Assembly (NCBI GenBank): GCA_022565015.1
Contig: JADFKI010000086.1
Coordinates: forward strand, 1-12,169
From: Chloroflexota bacterium
Lineage (GTDB): Bacteria; Chloroflexota; Dehalococcoidia; Lucifugimonadales; JADFKI01
Length of the DNA stretch: 12,169 nucleotides
Direction: 5' to 3'
Within the stretch, counting starts at the first letter, position 1, and each line of letters begins with the position of its first letter. Positions 1 to 6,405 of this stretch are shown piece by piece. Made by a program: the position numbers and the translations under genes. The notes beneath the pieces were generated by a model that was not told the DNA's origin, did not search any database, and worked only from the letters and a program-made list of their open reading frames with translations.

Positions 1-602
1 TCGCCGACCATGATCGATGCGTTGGAGGGCGAGACCTGTATCGAATCGAGGGTAACTTCTGGCGGCGCCGTCACATCTAGGGAGGCGGCGTTGCTCGTTA
101 CGCCGTCCAGCGTCGCGGTGATCGACGAGTTGCCTTCCGACATGCCGTCGGCCAGGCCGGAGCTGTCGATCGTCGCTACGGAGCCGTTCGAGCTATCCCA
201 CTGCGCCGAATCCGTGACGTCGGCTTGAGTGCTGTCGCTGTAAAACGCCGTCGCGTCGAACTGCCGGGTTTCGCCGACAATGATCGAGGCGCTGGAAGGC
301 AAGACCTGTATCGAATTCAGAGTTACTACCGGCGATGGGGACGCCGTTACATCCAGGGAAGCAGCGATGCTCGTCACGCCGTCCAGCGTCGCGGTGATCG
401 ACGAGTTGCCTTCCGACATGCCGTCGGCCAGGCCGGAGCTGTCGATCGTCGCTACGGAGCCGTTCGAGCTATCCCACTGCGCTGAATCCGTGACGTCGGC
501 CTGAGTGCTGTCGCTGTAGAACGCCGTGGCGTCGTACTGCTGGCTGTCACCAACTATGATAGATGCTTCGGCAGGCGACACTACGATCGACTCCAGCGTA
601 AC
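1..602 (-). repeat. Tandem Big_2-type domain repeats inside the protease gene
   Basis: Three consecutive units start at about 602, 326 and 56 on the minus strand, with spacings of 276 and 270 bp. They encode domains of about 90 residues. Two units share an exact 106-bp stretch (101-206 equals 377-482) and stay nearly identical for another 40 bp or so, while their edges differ by a 6-bp insertion. The third unit may continue outside the window. Confidence 0.85.
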
Positions 603-1775
603 GGGAGGAGGAGGGACAGCCACTGATGCGTGAGGCAGACCGTAACCGGAGGCCGCGTCGTAGCCCGGCCCTACTCCACTACCGGTGGCCGAAACAATGT
701 CTGTCGCGTTTAATCGGAGATAGGCCCTTGTAAGGGCGGCAGTGCCCTGCCACTCCCTTGCTGCAAGACCTGCGATATGGGGAGTGGACATCGACGTACC
801 ATCCGCGATGCCATATCCGCCACTCCTTAGAGTCGATAGAACATCAACGCCGGCGGCAACAAACTCAAGCTCTCCGTAGGCGATCGAGGAGTCGGCATCA
901 TCATCAACGCCACGGCTGCTGAAATTGGGAACTTTCAGTGAGGCATCAATGGCGCCGACGGCGACAACGTTAACGTCGCGAGCCGGAAAATTTATGGAGC
1001 CGCCCGAGGGGCCGTCGTTACCCGAAGCGGCGACAAACAGGATCTCGGGATAGGCCGCGATCGCGGCGCTGATGGGTCCGAAGTCCGTATTTCCGCCGAA
1101 GCTCATCGTCACGATCTGGGCCAGGCCATTACTGCCGATATAATTGATTGCCACGGCGACATCGTCGGCCGCGCAACCTGAATTGCAGACCGTGATTACG
1201 AATAGACCAGCATCAGGTGCGACACCGTAGATGCCGGTGCCATCGCCACCATCGGCCACAGCGGTCCCGGCCGTGTGGGTGCCGTGGCCCAGGTTGTCCG
1301 AACAACCGGAGACAGGTACCGGGCCTTGAGTCGCGTCAAGACAACCCACAATCCTATTGGTCAGGTCGGGATGGCCCGTGAAGACGCCCGTATCCAAATG
1401 AGCTATGGTTATGCTGGCGCCTCCGCTAGTAGCAGTAATATCGGGATCGTCGTAAATCTGCTCCATGCCATAAGGGGTCTGATCAGCCGGCACTTCTGAT
1501 GGGTATAGAATCGGCACGTCGCTGATCGTTATGCCGTCCATCAGGCTCAGCTCTTTGAGGGCCTTCGGGCCCATCCGGGCCGAAAATCCCTTCTTGAAGC
1601 TGTGTCTGAAGTCGACATCGGAACGCGACGTGAAGCCGCTTGGCAGAAGGTAGCCGTCGCTTTCTACATAGACGAGCCTCGAACCATCGGCCTCCACGTT
1701 GTATGAGCCAACAACCGAGACCAGAACTATTACCGCCGACAGGGCGGCAATGAACTTCCAGCTCTTGTTTCTCAC
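1..1775 (-). CDS. Secreted subtilisin-like serine protease (S8) with Big_2-type Ig repeats, C-terminus off the window
   Basis: About 590 residues are visible with no stop before the window edge. The GTG start at 1775 follows GGAGG (1785-1781) by 5 nt; two ATGs just upstream are in another frame that ends at once. A signal peptide is clear: basic RNKSWK, hydrophobic residues 8-24 and a likely cut after VEA near residue 29. Residues 30-110 resemble an I9 propeptide (GFSARMGPKAL). The S8 domain has all catalytic parts: Asp128 in LDTGV, His164 in GHGTHTAGT, oxyanion Asn253 in ASGND and Ser328 in GTSMSTPH. From residue 392 there are at least three Ig-like repeats (starts near 392, 484 and 574) of bacterial Big_2 type, each with a Q-W-D-S-S core. 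It should be an exported protease whose repeats act as stalk or adhesion modules. The family call is firm; the substrate is unknown. Confidence 0.93.
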   Translation of the reverse strand, partial: MRNKSWKFIAALSAVIVLVSVVGSYNVEADGSRLVYVESDGYLLPSGFTSRSDVDFRHSFKKGFSARMGPKALKELSLMDGITISDVPILYPSEVPADQTPYGMEQIYDDPDITATSGGASITIAHLDTGVFTGHPDLTNRIVGCLDATQGPVPVSGCSDNLGHGTHTAGTAVADGGDGTGIYGVAPDAGLFVITVCNSGCAADDVAVAINYIGSNGLAQIVTMSFGGNTDFGPISAAIAAYPEILFVAASGNDGPSGGSINFPARDVNVVAVGAIDASLKVPNFSSRGVDDDADSSIAYGELEFVAAGVDVLSTLRSGGYGIADGTSMSTPHIAGLAAREWQGTAALTRAYLRLNATDIVSATGSGVGPGYDAASGYGLPHASVAVPPPPVTLESIVVSPAEASIIVGDSQQYDATAFYSDSTQADVTDSAQWDSSNGSVATIDSSGLADGMSEGNSSITATLDGVTSIAASLDVTASPSPVVTLNSIQVLPSSASIIVGETRQFDATAFYSDSTQADVTDSAQWDSSNGSVATIDSSGLADGMSEGNSSITATLDGVTSNAASLDVTAPPEVTLDSIQVSPSNASIMVG

Positions 1776-2121
1776 ATCATCCTCCCAATATAGGCATGGC
1801 ACTTGGGAAATGTCATTCCAATACAAATGACACGCGACCTACTGGTCACGCTAATAACTATATTACCTGGATAAACCTGCGGTAAACGTACTTTCGACCC
1901 AACTCGCTTAGCTCCGTGTGATAAACCGTATAAGCCGGTGCCATGGCGCAAACCCTTTGCACACCTCACCCACACCTCAACCCAAAATCCACACCAAACC
2001 CACACACTTGGGGCCTTCGAATGGGCAAATGTTGAATAGAAAAAAGCCCCGACGCTTAGCGCCCGGGGCTTTCTACGATAGTGAAACCGGGTGGCCGAAA
2101 AGCCGCTGAGCGGCCCGTGAG
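1776..2121. other. Intergenic region between the PAL-like gene and the protease gene
   Basis: No credible gene is seen in these 346 bases. Short open frames on either strand lack recognisable protein character. The right part holds the terminator of the upstream minus-strand gene. About 1957-2008 is an A/C-rich stretch on the plus strand (repeated cacac motifs). The protease promoter should lie between 1786 and 2034, but no convincing -35/-10 pair was found. A TATATT (1793-1788) sits too close to the ribosome site to be trusted. Confidence 0.5.
2035..2072 (-). terminator. Rho-independent terminator of the PAL-like NHL gene
   Basis: A 9-bp GC-rich stem pairs 2043-2051 (core AGCCCCG) with 2064-2072 (core CGGGGCT). 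The 12-nt loop can itself pair CGC with GCG. Read on the minus strand, the stem is followed by a run of six T (2045-2040). It lies about 50 nt past the stop of the minus-strand gene ending at 2122, as expected for its terminator. Confidence 0.85.
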
Positions 2122-3072
2122 TTACTTTTTGATCAGTTTCTGCATCGAGCGCAGCTCTTGGGGCGGGTCCATCTTGCTGCCGTAATCGGCCCAGGACACC
2201 TCCGCGACGTATATATCGCCCTTGGAGTCGACGGCGATGCCGTGCGGCGAGTAGAATCGCCCCTTATCAGCGCCGTAGCTCTCGTGGCCGAGGCGCATGA
2301 GGAGCTTGCCGCTGGTCTCGTATATGCTGACCCTGGGCCCCAGGTCCGTCGCCATGTAGTTGCTGCCGATGCCGCAGAAATATTCCCCGACGTAGACCCT
2401 TTGGTTGCCCGCGTTGTCGAAGCATAGGCAGGCGGCCCGCGACATGTCGTTCCATTGGGCCTCGAACTTGCCCTGGGAGTCGAACACCTGAACGCGTTGG
2501 TTCTCACGGTCGGCGATGTAAACGTAGCCGTTATTGTCCACGCCCACGTAGTGAACGATGTTGAACTGGCCCGCGCCGGTCCCGGGCTCTCCCCAGGAAA
2601 AGAGCAGCTTGCCGTCCGGCGAGTACTTATGCACCGAGGCGTTGGTGTAACCGTCTGCCACATAATATTCGCCGCTCCTAGCGTCGAAGGCGATATGGGC
2701 AGGCGTATTAAAGGGTATTCCGCTCATGGGAGGCGCGGCTTTGCCAGGCTCTCCGAGGGTGAACAGCAGCTTGCCCTCAGGCGTGAACTGACGGACCGTG
2801 TGGTCTCCGCTGTCCACGCACCAGATCGTGCCGTCGGGCGCTACCTTCACGCCGTGAGGATTCTTGAACACGCCGTGACCCCATGTGCGGATGACTTTGC
2901 CGTCCGAGTCGAACACGATCATCGGATGCGTGCCGCGATTGAAGACGTAGACGTCGTCGTTGGCGTCGACATCCACCGCCGTCGCCTCTTTCAGCGTCGC
3001 GCCTTCGGGCAGTACGCCCCAGTCCTCGCCTGAGACCTCGTAGGTGAACTCTCCGGAACCCAGCAAAACCAT
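2122..3072 (-). CDS. NHL beta-propeller, peptidyl-alpha-hydroxyglycine amidating lyase (PAL)-like
   Basis: This 316-residue protein is made of NHL repeats, as in a six-bladed propeller. The ATG at 3072 follows GGAGGG (3083-3078) by 5 nt. It matches the catalytic half of animal peptidylglycine amidating enzyme at the key sites: Arg46 in FNRGTHP, Tyr142 in ADGY, Arg189 in ADRENQR, and His73 (NPHG), His174 (VHYVG) and His277 (SPHG) at the three zinc-ligand places. In PAL these residues cleave peptidyl-hydroxyglycine to an amide plus glyoxylate; the roles are taken from the rat enzyme from memory. No signal peptide is seen, so it is probably cytoplasmic, unlike animal PAL. No hydroxylating monooxygenase partner is in the window, so the true substrate is open. 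It is divergent from the SDR gene and ends in its own terminator. Confidence 0.8.
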   Translation of the reverse strand: MVLLGSGEFTYEVSGEDWGVLPEGATLKEATAVDVDANDDVYVFNRGTHPMIVFDSDGKVIRTWGHGVFKNPHGVKVAPDGTIWCVDSGDHTVRQFTPEGKLLFTLGEPGKAAPPMSGIPFNTPAHIAFDARSGEYYVADGYTNASVHKYSPDGKLLFSWGEPGTGAGQFNIVHYVGVDNNGYVYIADRENQRVQVFDSQGKFEAQWNDMSRAACLCFDNAGNQRVYVGEYFCGIGSNYMATDLGPRVSIYETSGKLLMRLGHESYGADKGRFYSPHGIAVDSKGDIYVAEVSWADYGSKMDPPQELRSMQKLIKK

Positions 3073-3203
3073 GAGTACCCTCCGTATAATTGACCCGGCC
3101 GACTTCCAGCCTAATGTCCGGCCATGGGAGCGATATTAGCAGCGGCTTAGCTCCATTACAAGAAGCGGCCCATCGTATTGATAGAATCCACTCGCTCGCA
3201 GCC

Positions 3204-3231
3204 TTGACCGTCTGCATTACCCGAATATAAT
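3204..3231 (+). promoter_or_regulatory. Sigma70-type promoter of the SDR gene
   Basis: TTGACC (3204-3209) and a perfect TATAAT (3226-3231) are separated by 16 nt. Transcription would begin near 3238, leaving a leader of about 40 nt before the ATG at 3277. It lies in the 200-bp gap shared with the divergent PAL-like gene. Confidence 0.75.
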
Positions 3232-3276
3232 ACGGCGTGGACCTTTTCGATGCGGCGCAGTGAACGGAGAAAAGAG

Positions 3277-4026
3277 ATGGTTCGATTCGATGGCATGGCC
3301 GCGATAGTTACGGGCGCGGCCACGGGAATAGGCTACGGAATCGCCAAGCGGCTGGCCAGTGAAGGCGCAAACATACTGATCGTGGATATGGACGGCTCCA
3401 TGGGAGAGCAGTCGGCCAGTGAGCTTTCAGCGAGAGGCGTCGAGAGCAAGCTGGTCGTGGGCGATGTCGCGGAGCTGGCAACGGCGGAGGAGGCGACAAG
3501 GGTCGCTATGGACGCCTGGGGCCGTATCGACATCCTGGTAAACAACGCGGGAATCGGCGGAGTAAACGGCAACATCTGGGAGCTGCCTCTGGAGGAGATG
3601 GACCGCGTCTACAGGACGAACCTGCGAGGCGTGTTCGCCTTCTGCCACGCAGTCATTCCCAAGATGCTGGAAAGGGACTACGGGCGAATCGTGAATATAG
3701 CCTCCATCGCGGGCAAGGAGGGCAACCCTCGAATGGTGCCCTACTCGTCCACGAAGGCAGCCGTCATCGGCCTCACGAAATCTGTCGGCAAGGAGCTGGC
3801 GACGTCGGGCATCCGTGTGAACTGCGTAACACCAGCGGTGGTACACACGAGAATCCTCGACGAGTTTACGCCCGAGCAGGTACAGTACATGGTGGACCGC
3901 ATCCCCATGGGCAGGACCGGCGATATCGACGAGGTCGCCGCGCTCGTGGCCTGGCTTGCGTCCACCGAATGCTCCTTTAGCACGGGAGCCGTCTTCGATG
4001 TGAGCGGCGGCAGGGCCACATATTAG
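3277..4026 (+). CDS. Short-chain dehydrogenase/reductase (classical SDR, probably NAD-dependent)
   Basis: The protein is 249 residues, the usual size for a classical SDR. The cofactor motif is T12-G-x3-G-I-G19. Asp37 at the end of strand beta-2 favours NAD(H) over NADP(H). NNAG is at 89-92. The catalytic set is complete: Asn115, Ser143, Tyr156 and Lys160 (YSSTK). The end STGAVFDVSGGRATY is typical of the 3-oxoacyl-ACP reductase-like branch, but the substrate cannot be told from sequence. I chose the ATG at 3277, with GGAG 7 nt upstream, over the in-frame ATG at 3250. The latter has no ribosome site and lies only about 12 nt from the predicted transcription start. The AhpD-like gene follows on the same strand 127 bp later, so co-transcription is possible. 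The 3' end is repeated twice just downstream. Confidence 0.93.
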   Translation: MVRFDGMAAIVTGAATGIGYGIAKRLASEGANILIVDMDGSMGEQSASELSARGVESKLVVGDVAELATAEEATRVAMDAWGRIDILVNNAGIGGVNGNIWELPLEEMDRVYRTNLRGVFAFCHAVIPKMLERDYGRIVNIASIAGKEGNPRMVPYSSTKAAVIGLTKSVGKELATSGIRVNCVTPAVVHTRILDEFTPEQVQYMVDRIPMGRTGDIDEVAALVAWLASTECSFSTGAVFDVSGGRATY

Positions 4027-4134
4027 TCTGATTGCGCGGGGCCTGTGTTCAATGTAAGCAGCGGCGATGCCACACATTAATTCAATGGCACGAGAGCCGT
4101 CTTCGACGTGAGAGGCGGTCGAGCGACCTATCAA
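3973..4134 (+). repeat. 54-bp imperfect tandem triplication of the SDR 3' end
   Basis: Three units of exactly 54 bp follow each other: 3973-4026 (the real gene end with TAG), 4027-4080 and 4081-4134. Anchors such as gtcttcgatgtgag at 3991, gtgttcaatgtaag at 4045 and gtcttcgacgtgag at 4099 fix the period. By eye, copy 2 matches copy 1 at about 37 of 54 positions and copy 3 at about 40 of 54. All stay in the SDR frame (54 = 18 codons). They would read GPVFNVSSGDATH-stop and RAVFDVRGGRATYQ, with the last stop lost. The repeats end just before the ribosome site of the next gene. Confidence 0.8.
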
Positions 4135-4153
4135 TCTGAAATGGAGCTAGAAA

Positions 4154-4702
4154 ATGTCCTGGATACGAGAAGAAGACCTCAATATGTCAAATATCATCAA
4201 GATCATGTCAATCAATCCCGAGGCCATGGCTGCAGTGTTGCAGTCCAACCGCGCCATCACGTTTGGGTCATCCCATTTGACAAGGGTGCAGGAGGAGGCG
4301 GTCGCCACGACCGTATCCGTGGTGAACCGCTGCCGATTTTGAACGATGTCCCACGGGGCGTTGCTCCGTCAGGAAGCCGATGCCGATATCGCGAGCCACG
4401 TCATGCACGACTACAGGAACGCGGACCTTGACGCTCAGACGATGGCCATGCTGGACTATGCGACGAAGCTCACCAAAGATCCCAGCTCCATGGTGGAAGA
4501 CGACGTTAAGAAGCTAAGGGAGCACGGTCTTAGCGACGAGCAGATACTCTCGGTCGTGCTAATCACGTGCAACTTCAACTTCATGACCCGCCTGGCGGAT
4601 GGCCTGGGCGTTGATATTACCGATTCCCACCAGAAATCCGTCGACGGCTGGATTAAGGGCCCGGCGAAGGAGCAGGACTGGATGATGAAGGCGAAGAGCT
4701 AG
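4154..4702 (+). CDS. AhpD/carboxymuconolactone-decarboxylase-like protein with in-frame TGA, candidate selenoprotein (CxxU)
   Basis: One frame of 182 residues is broken only by a TGA at 4340-4342 (residue 63). The ATG at 4154 has GGAG 7 nt upstream. The first 62 and last 119 residues together form one complete peroxidase-related AhpD-like protein of normal length. The TGA falls on the second Cys of the redox motif: C60-R-F-U63, then H67. With Glu48 the spacing is E-12-C-3-U-4-H, the same as Glu118, Cys130, Cys133 and His137 of mycobacterial AhpD (known from memory). Sec would thus replace the peroxidatic Cys. A SECIS-like hairpin follows. Inferred role: a thiol- or selenol-dependent peroxidase or disulfide reductant. 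Alternatives are a nonsense mutation or a read error of TGC/TGT, but both flanks are intact and the position is exactly catalytic. Translation needs SelA/B/C/D, which are not in the window. Confidence 0.82.
4353..4369 (+). promoter_or_regulatory. Candidate bacterial SECIS hairpin
   Basis: ACGGGGC (4353-4359) pairs with GCTCCGT (4363-4369) in a 7-bp stem with one G-U pair, closing a GUU loop (4360-4362). The loop begins 17 nt after the TGA and starts with G. This fits the usual bacterial picture: a small hairpin inside the coding region just after the UGA, with an early loop G, bound by SelB. It is seen by eye; no folding energy was computed. Confidence 0.6.
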
Positions 4703-5025
4703 CAGGCAATTGCTGCGGACCAGGGCTGACGACATAAATCGCATGGATGCTCGACAACGTGGGCGATGTCGAACTCGGCTAAGCTCTCTCGTCGACGAGC
4801 CACGCGCCTAAAAAAGTGAGCGTTAGACTCACCGCTACGACGACCCCAAACCGCACCGGCTGCACCTGCGCCCTTGTCTAAGTTATCCAGCGTGATGTCG
4901 GCCGGGCCGGTGTAGGGCTTTGCTCAAGCGGCACTCCGGCCCGGCTTTGGTCACTCGGCTTGACGTCGCTCCATCAACCGATGTCGATTACAGTCAGGCC
5001 CCGTTCGGACTAAGAAGCCGGCTTC
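4703..5025. other. Convergent intergenic region
   Basis: No gene is supported in these 323 bases between the AhpD-like gene (plus) and the VOC gene (minus). They hold a 10-bp GC hairpin (4901-4945) and the left part of a 22-bp palindrome (5009-5030). A short 12-bp palindrome, ctcgtcgacgag at 4788-4799, may be chance. Confidence 0.5.
4901..4945. terminator. GC-rich hairpin, possible terminator between convergent genes
   Basis: GCCGGGCCGG (4901-4910) and CCGGCCCGGC (4936-4945) form a perfect 10-bp stem with a 25-nt loop. Only three T follow on the plus strand and none on the minus strand. It is therefore a weak intrinsic terminator at best, though its place between convergent genes fits that role. 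Confidence 0.4.
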
Positions 5026-5030
5026 TTAGT
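5009..5030. repeat. 22-bp perfect palindrome spanning the VOC stop codon
   Basis: ACTAAGAAGCC is followed at once by its exact reverse complement GGCTTCTTAGT. The TAA stop of the VOC gene (5028-5026) lies inside. As RNA it could form a 9-bp hairpin with a 4-nt loop. No T-run follows on either strand, so it may be a transcript-end stabiliser, a bidirectional terminator part or a protein site. Confidence 0.6.
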
Positions 5031-5505
5031 TGCCGGTAACGGCGGCGGCCCGTGCAATATCCATTAGCTCTTCATCGGACTTCGCCAGGTCTATGGCCTG
5101 AGAGTGCGGCTGAGGCACATCAACTCCGGTCTTGTAATAGACCTCGAACCTGTTGCCCTCCGGGTCGTAACCATACATACCGAAGGCGTTGCCGTGGCTG
5201 ACTATCCTCTCAACCTTCACGCCTTCTTCCTTGAAGACGCGCTCGAACTCCTTTAGCTCTTCAATGGAGGCCACGGTGAACGAGAGCTGCTGAACGAGCT
5301 TTACGTCTTCGGGCGCGTCCCGACCCTTCATGAGCACGAATTCATGGTGCTCCTCTTCAGGCCGGGCACTCATGAAGACTATGCCGAGACCGTCAATGTC
5401 TTCGTCGGTGACCTGAAGACCCATGATGCGTGTATAGAAATCGCGCTGCTTCATCAGGTCGTTGGCGTATATTCCCACATGTCCAAGTCCGGTAACTTTA
5501 GGCAT
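5026..5505 (-). CDS. VOC-superfamily (glyoxalase/extradiol dioxygenase-like) protein
   Basis: 159 residues with two beta-alpha-beta-beta-beta modules typical of the vicinal oxygen chelate fold. GHVGIYANDL (His9) opens the first module and DPEGNRFEVYY (Glu121) ends the second. These match the first and last metal ligands of catechol 2,3-dioxygenase-like enzymes. The middle ligand His, usual in a LNHxAF-type stretch, seems replaced by Ser75 (QLSFTV). An extra His pair (53-54) precedes EFVLM. Metal binding is therefore uncertain, and no substrate can be named. I chose the ATG at 5505, with GGAGGT (5516-5511) 5 nt upstream. An in-frame codon at 5592 would add 29 residues without family character and would lie upstream of the promoter. 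Confidence 0.88.
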   Translation of the reverse strand: MPKVTGLGHVGIYANDLMKQRDFYTRIMGLQVTDEDIDGLGIVFMSARPEEEHHEFVLMKGRDAPEDVKLVQQLSFTVASIEELKEFERVFKEEGVKVERIVSHGNAFGMYGYDPEGNRFEVYYKTGVDVPQPHSQAIDLAKSDEELMDIARAAAVTGN

Positions 5506-5532
5506 AGTGCACCTCCGTAGTAAATTGGGAAG

Positions 5533-5561
5533 ATTATACAGCCTCCAGACAAAATTGGCAC
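5533..5561 (-). promoter_or_regulatory. Promoter of the VOC gene
   Basis: On the minus strand GTGCCA (5561-5556) and a perfect TATAAT (5538-5533) are 17 nt apart. Start of transcription is expected near 5526, about 20 nt before the ATG at 5505. The -10 is strong and the -35 matches at 4 of 6 positions. Confidence 0.6.
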
Positions 5562-5626
5562 AGCGCGGGAAGAGATTTTGCCCAGGCTTCATTCGCCTGA
5601 GTGAGCCAGGCTGGGACTACCGGCGG

Positions 5627-6259
5627 CTAGTCCTTGGTTCCGGCCCAGTCCACGCCGTTCAGGACGAGCTGCTGGAACGCCTCGGTCTGGAAGCTCAGGC
5701 CGTCGTGACCCAGAACGGTGTTGAATACCCTGCCGTTGCCGTATTTGCGCGTCCATGCCATGGGCAGAGGCTCGCCGTTATGCTCCGCGGTCAGGAACAC
5801 CTGGTTTCCTTCCTTCATCGAAAGGTCTGTGTAGAGCTCGTCGTTCGTTATGAACTCCCTGATGCCCTGCGTGCAGGGGTGGCTGGGATCGCTGACCGTG
5901 ACCGTAAACTGGCCGTAAGGTGGATGGGAGCTTGTGCCGGTTACCCAGCCGCCGCCCGTGACATCGTGATATTCGCTCCAGGACTCGGGCCGGCAGCACG
6001 ATATGTGGAGGCAAACGAAGCCCTTGCCGCCGCCGATGAACCTGGTCATCGCCATCTGTTCGTCCTTGTTGAGGGTGAGCTCGGCCTCCCGGCGGGTGTT
6101 GAAGAGGATGATGTCGTATCCGGCGAGGCGCTCAGAGAGCAGGAAGCTGGAGTTTTCAGTGACCTGGACCTGGTGCCCTCCCGCCTGCAGGAAGTCAGCC
6201 AGAATAGGCGTGGATTCCTGATAAGGATGCCTTCCGCCGGATATTACTAATACGTCCAT
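5627..6259 (-). CDS. ThuA-like domain protein (class I glutamine amidotransferase-like fold)
   Basis: 210 residues, covering a single ThuA-like domain end to end. Family signs are VLVISGGRHPY at the N-terminus, the strand YDIILFNTR (48-56), GGGKGFVCLHI (77-86), HDVTGGGW (98-105), FITNDELYTD (136-145) and AWTRKYGNGRVFNTVLGHD (168-186). ThuA-like proteins occur in sugar or trehalose use loci and many are probably sugar-binding or modifying enzymes; the reaction is not established. The ATG at 6259 has GGAGG (6270-6266) 6 nt upstream. ATGs at 6265 and 6280 would put that site at the start codon or inside the gene. It lies between the VOC and HAD genes on the same strand, with gaps over 100 bp, so one operon is not certain. 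Confidence 0.87.
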   Translation of the reverse strand: MDVLVISGGRHPYQESTPILADFLQAGGHQVQVTENSSFLLSERLAGYDIILFNTRREAELTLNKDEQMAMTRFIGGGKGFVCLHISCCRPESWSEYHDVTGGGWVTGTSSHPPYGQFTVTVSDPSHPCTQGIREFITNDELYTDLSMKEGNQVFLTAEHNGEPLPMAWTRKYGNGRVFNTVLGHDGLSFQTEAFQQLVLNGVDWAGTKD

Positions 6260-6405
6260 CCCCATCCTCCAGTGAGCCAAGATGATTGATAGTTCGCCCG
6301 AGGCGGATCAGGCGGCGAGCAAGCCTTCACAGCCCTCTTGCTTCGGAGTCTATTACAGCCTATTTAGCGGGGTCAAGGTTCGGAGAAGCGTACGTTTCGT
6401 GTTCA

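Noticed and set aside
10..504. Plus-strand open frames of 72-86 codons repeated in the left end
   Set aside because: They are antisense to the Ig-like repeats of the protease gene; their similarity to each other only reflects the DNA repeat.
2455..3033. 192-codon plus-strand frame
   Set aside because: It is antisense to the PAL-like gene, whose protein shows clear NHL motifs and a ribosome site; the shadow frame has none.
3427..4134. 235-codon minus-strand frame with repeated VEDGSRA-like segments
   Set aside because: It is antisense to the SDR gene and the repeated segments come from the 54-bp tandem repeat; no family character or start signal.
4340..4346. Reading the AhpD-like gene as two separate genes or as a frameshift
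   Set aside because: Both halves are in the same frame and are separated by one TGA codon only; neither half alone forms a complete domain, and the TGA is exactly at the catalytic Cys position.
4108..4431. GTG-started 107-codon plus-strand frame after the SDR gene
   Set aside because: It begins inside SDR tail copy 3 and then runs out of frame over the AhpD-like gene; the protein has no recognisable features beyond the copied tail.
5462..6250. 262-codon plus-strand frame
   Set aside because: Antisense to the ThuA-like gene and the VOC start; typical high-GC shadow frame without motifs.
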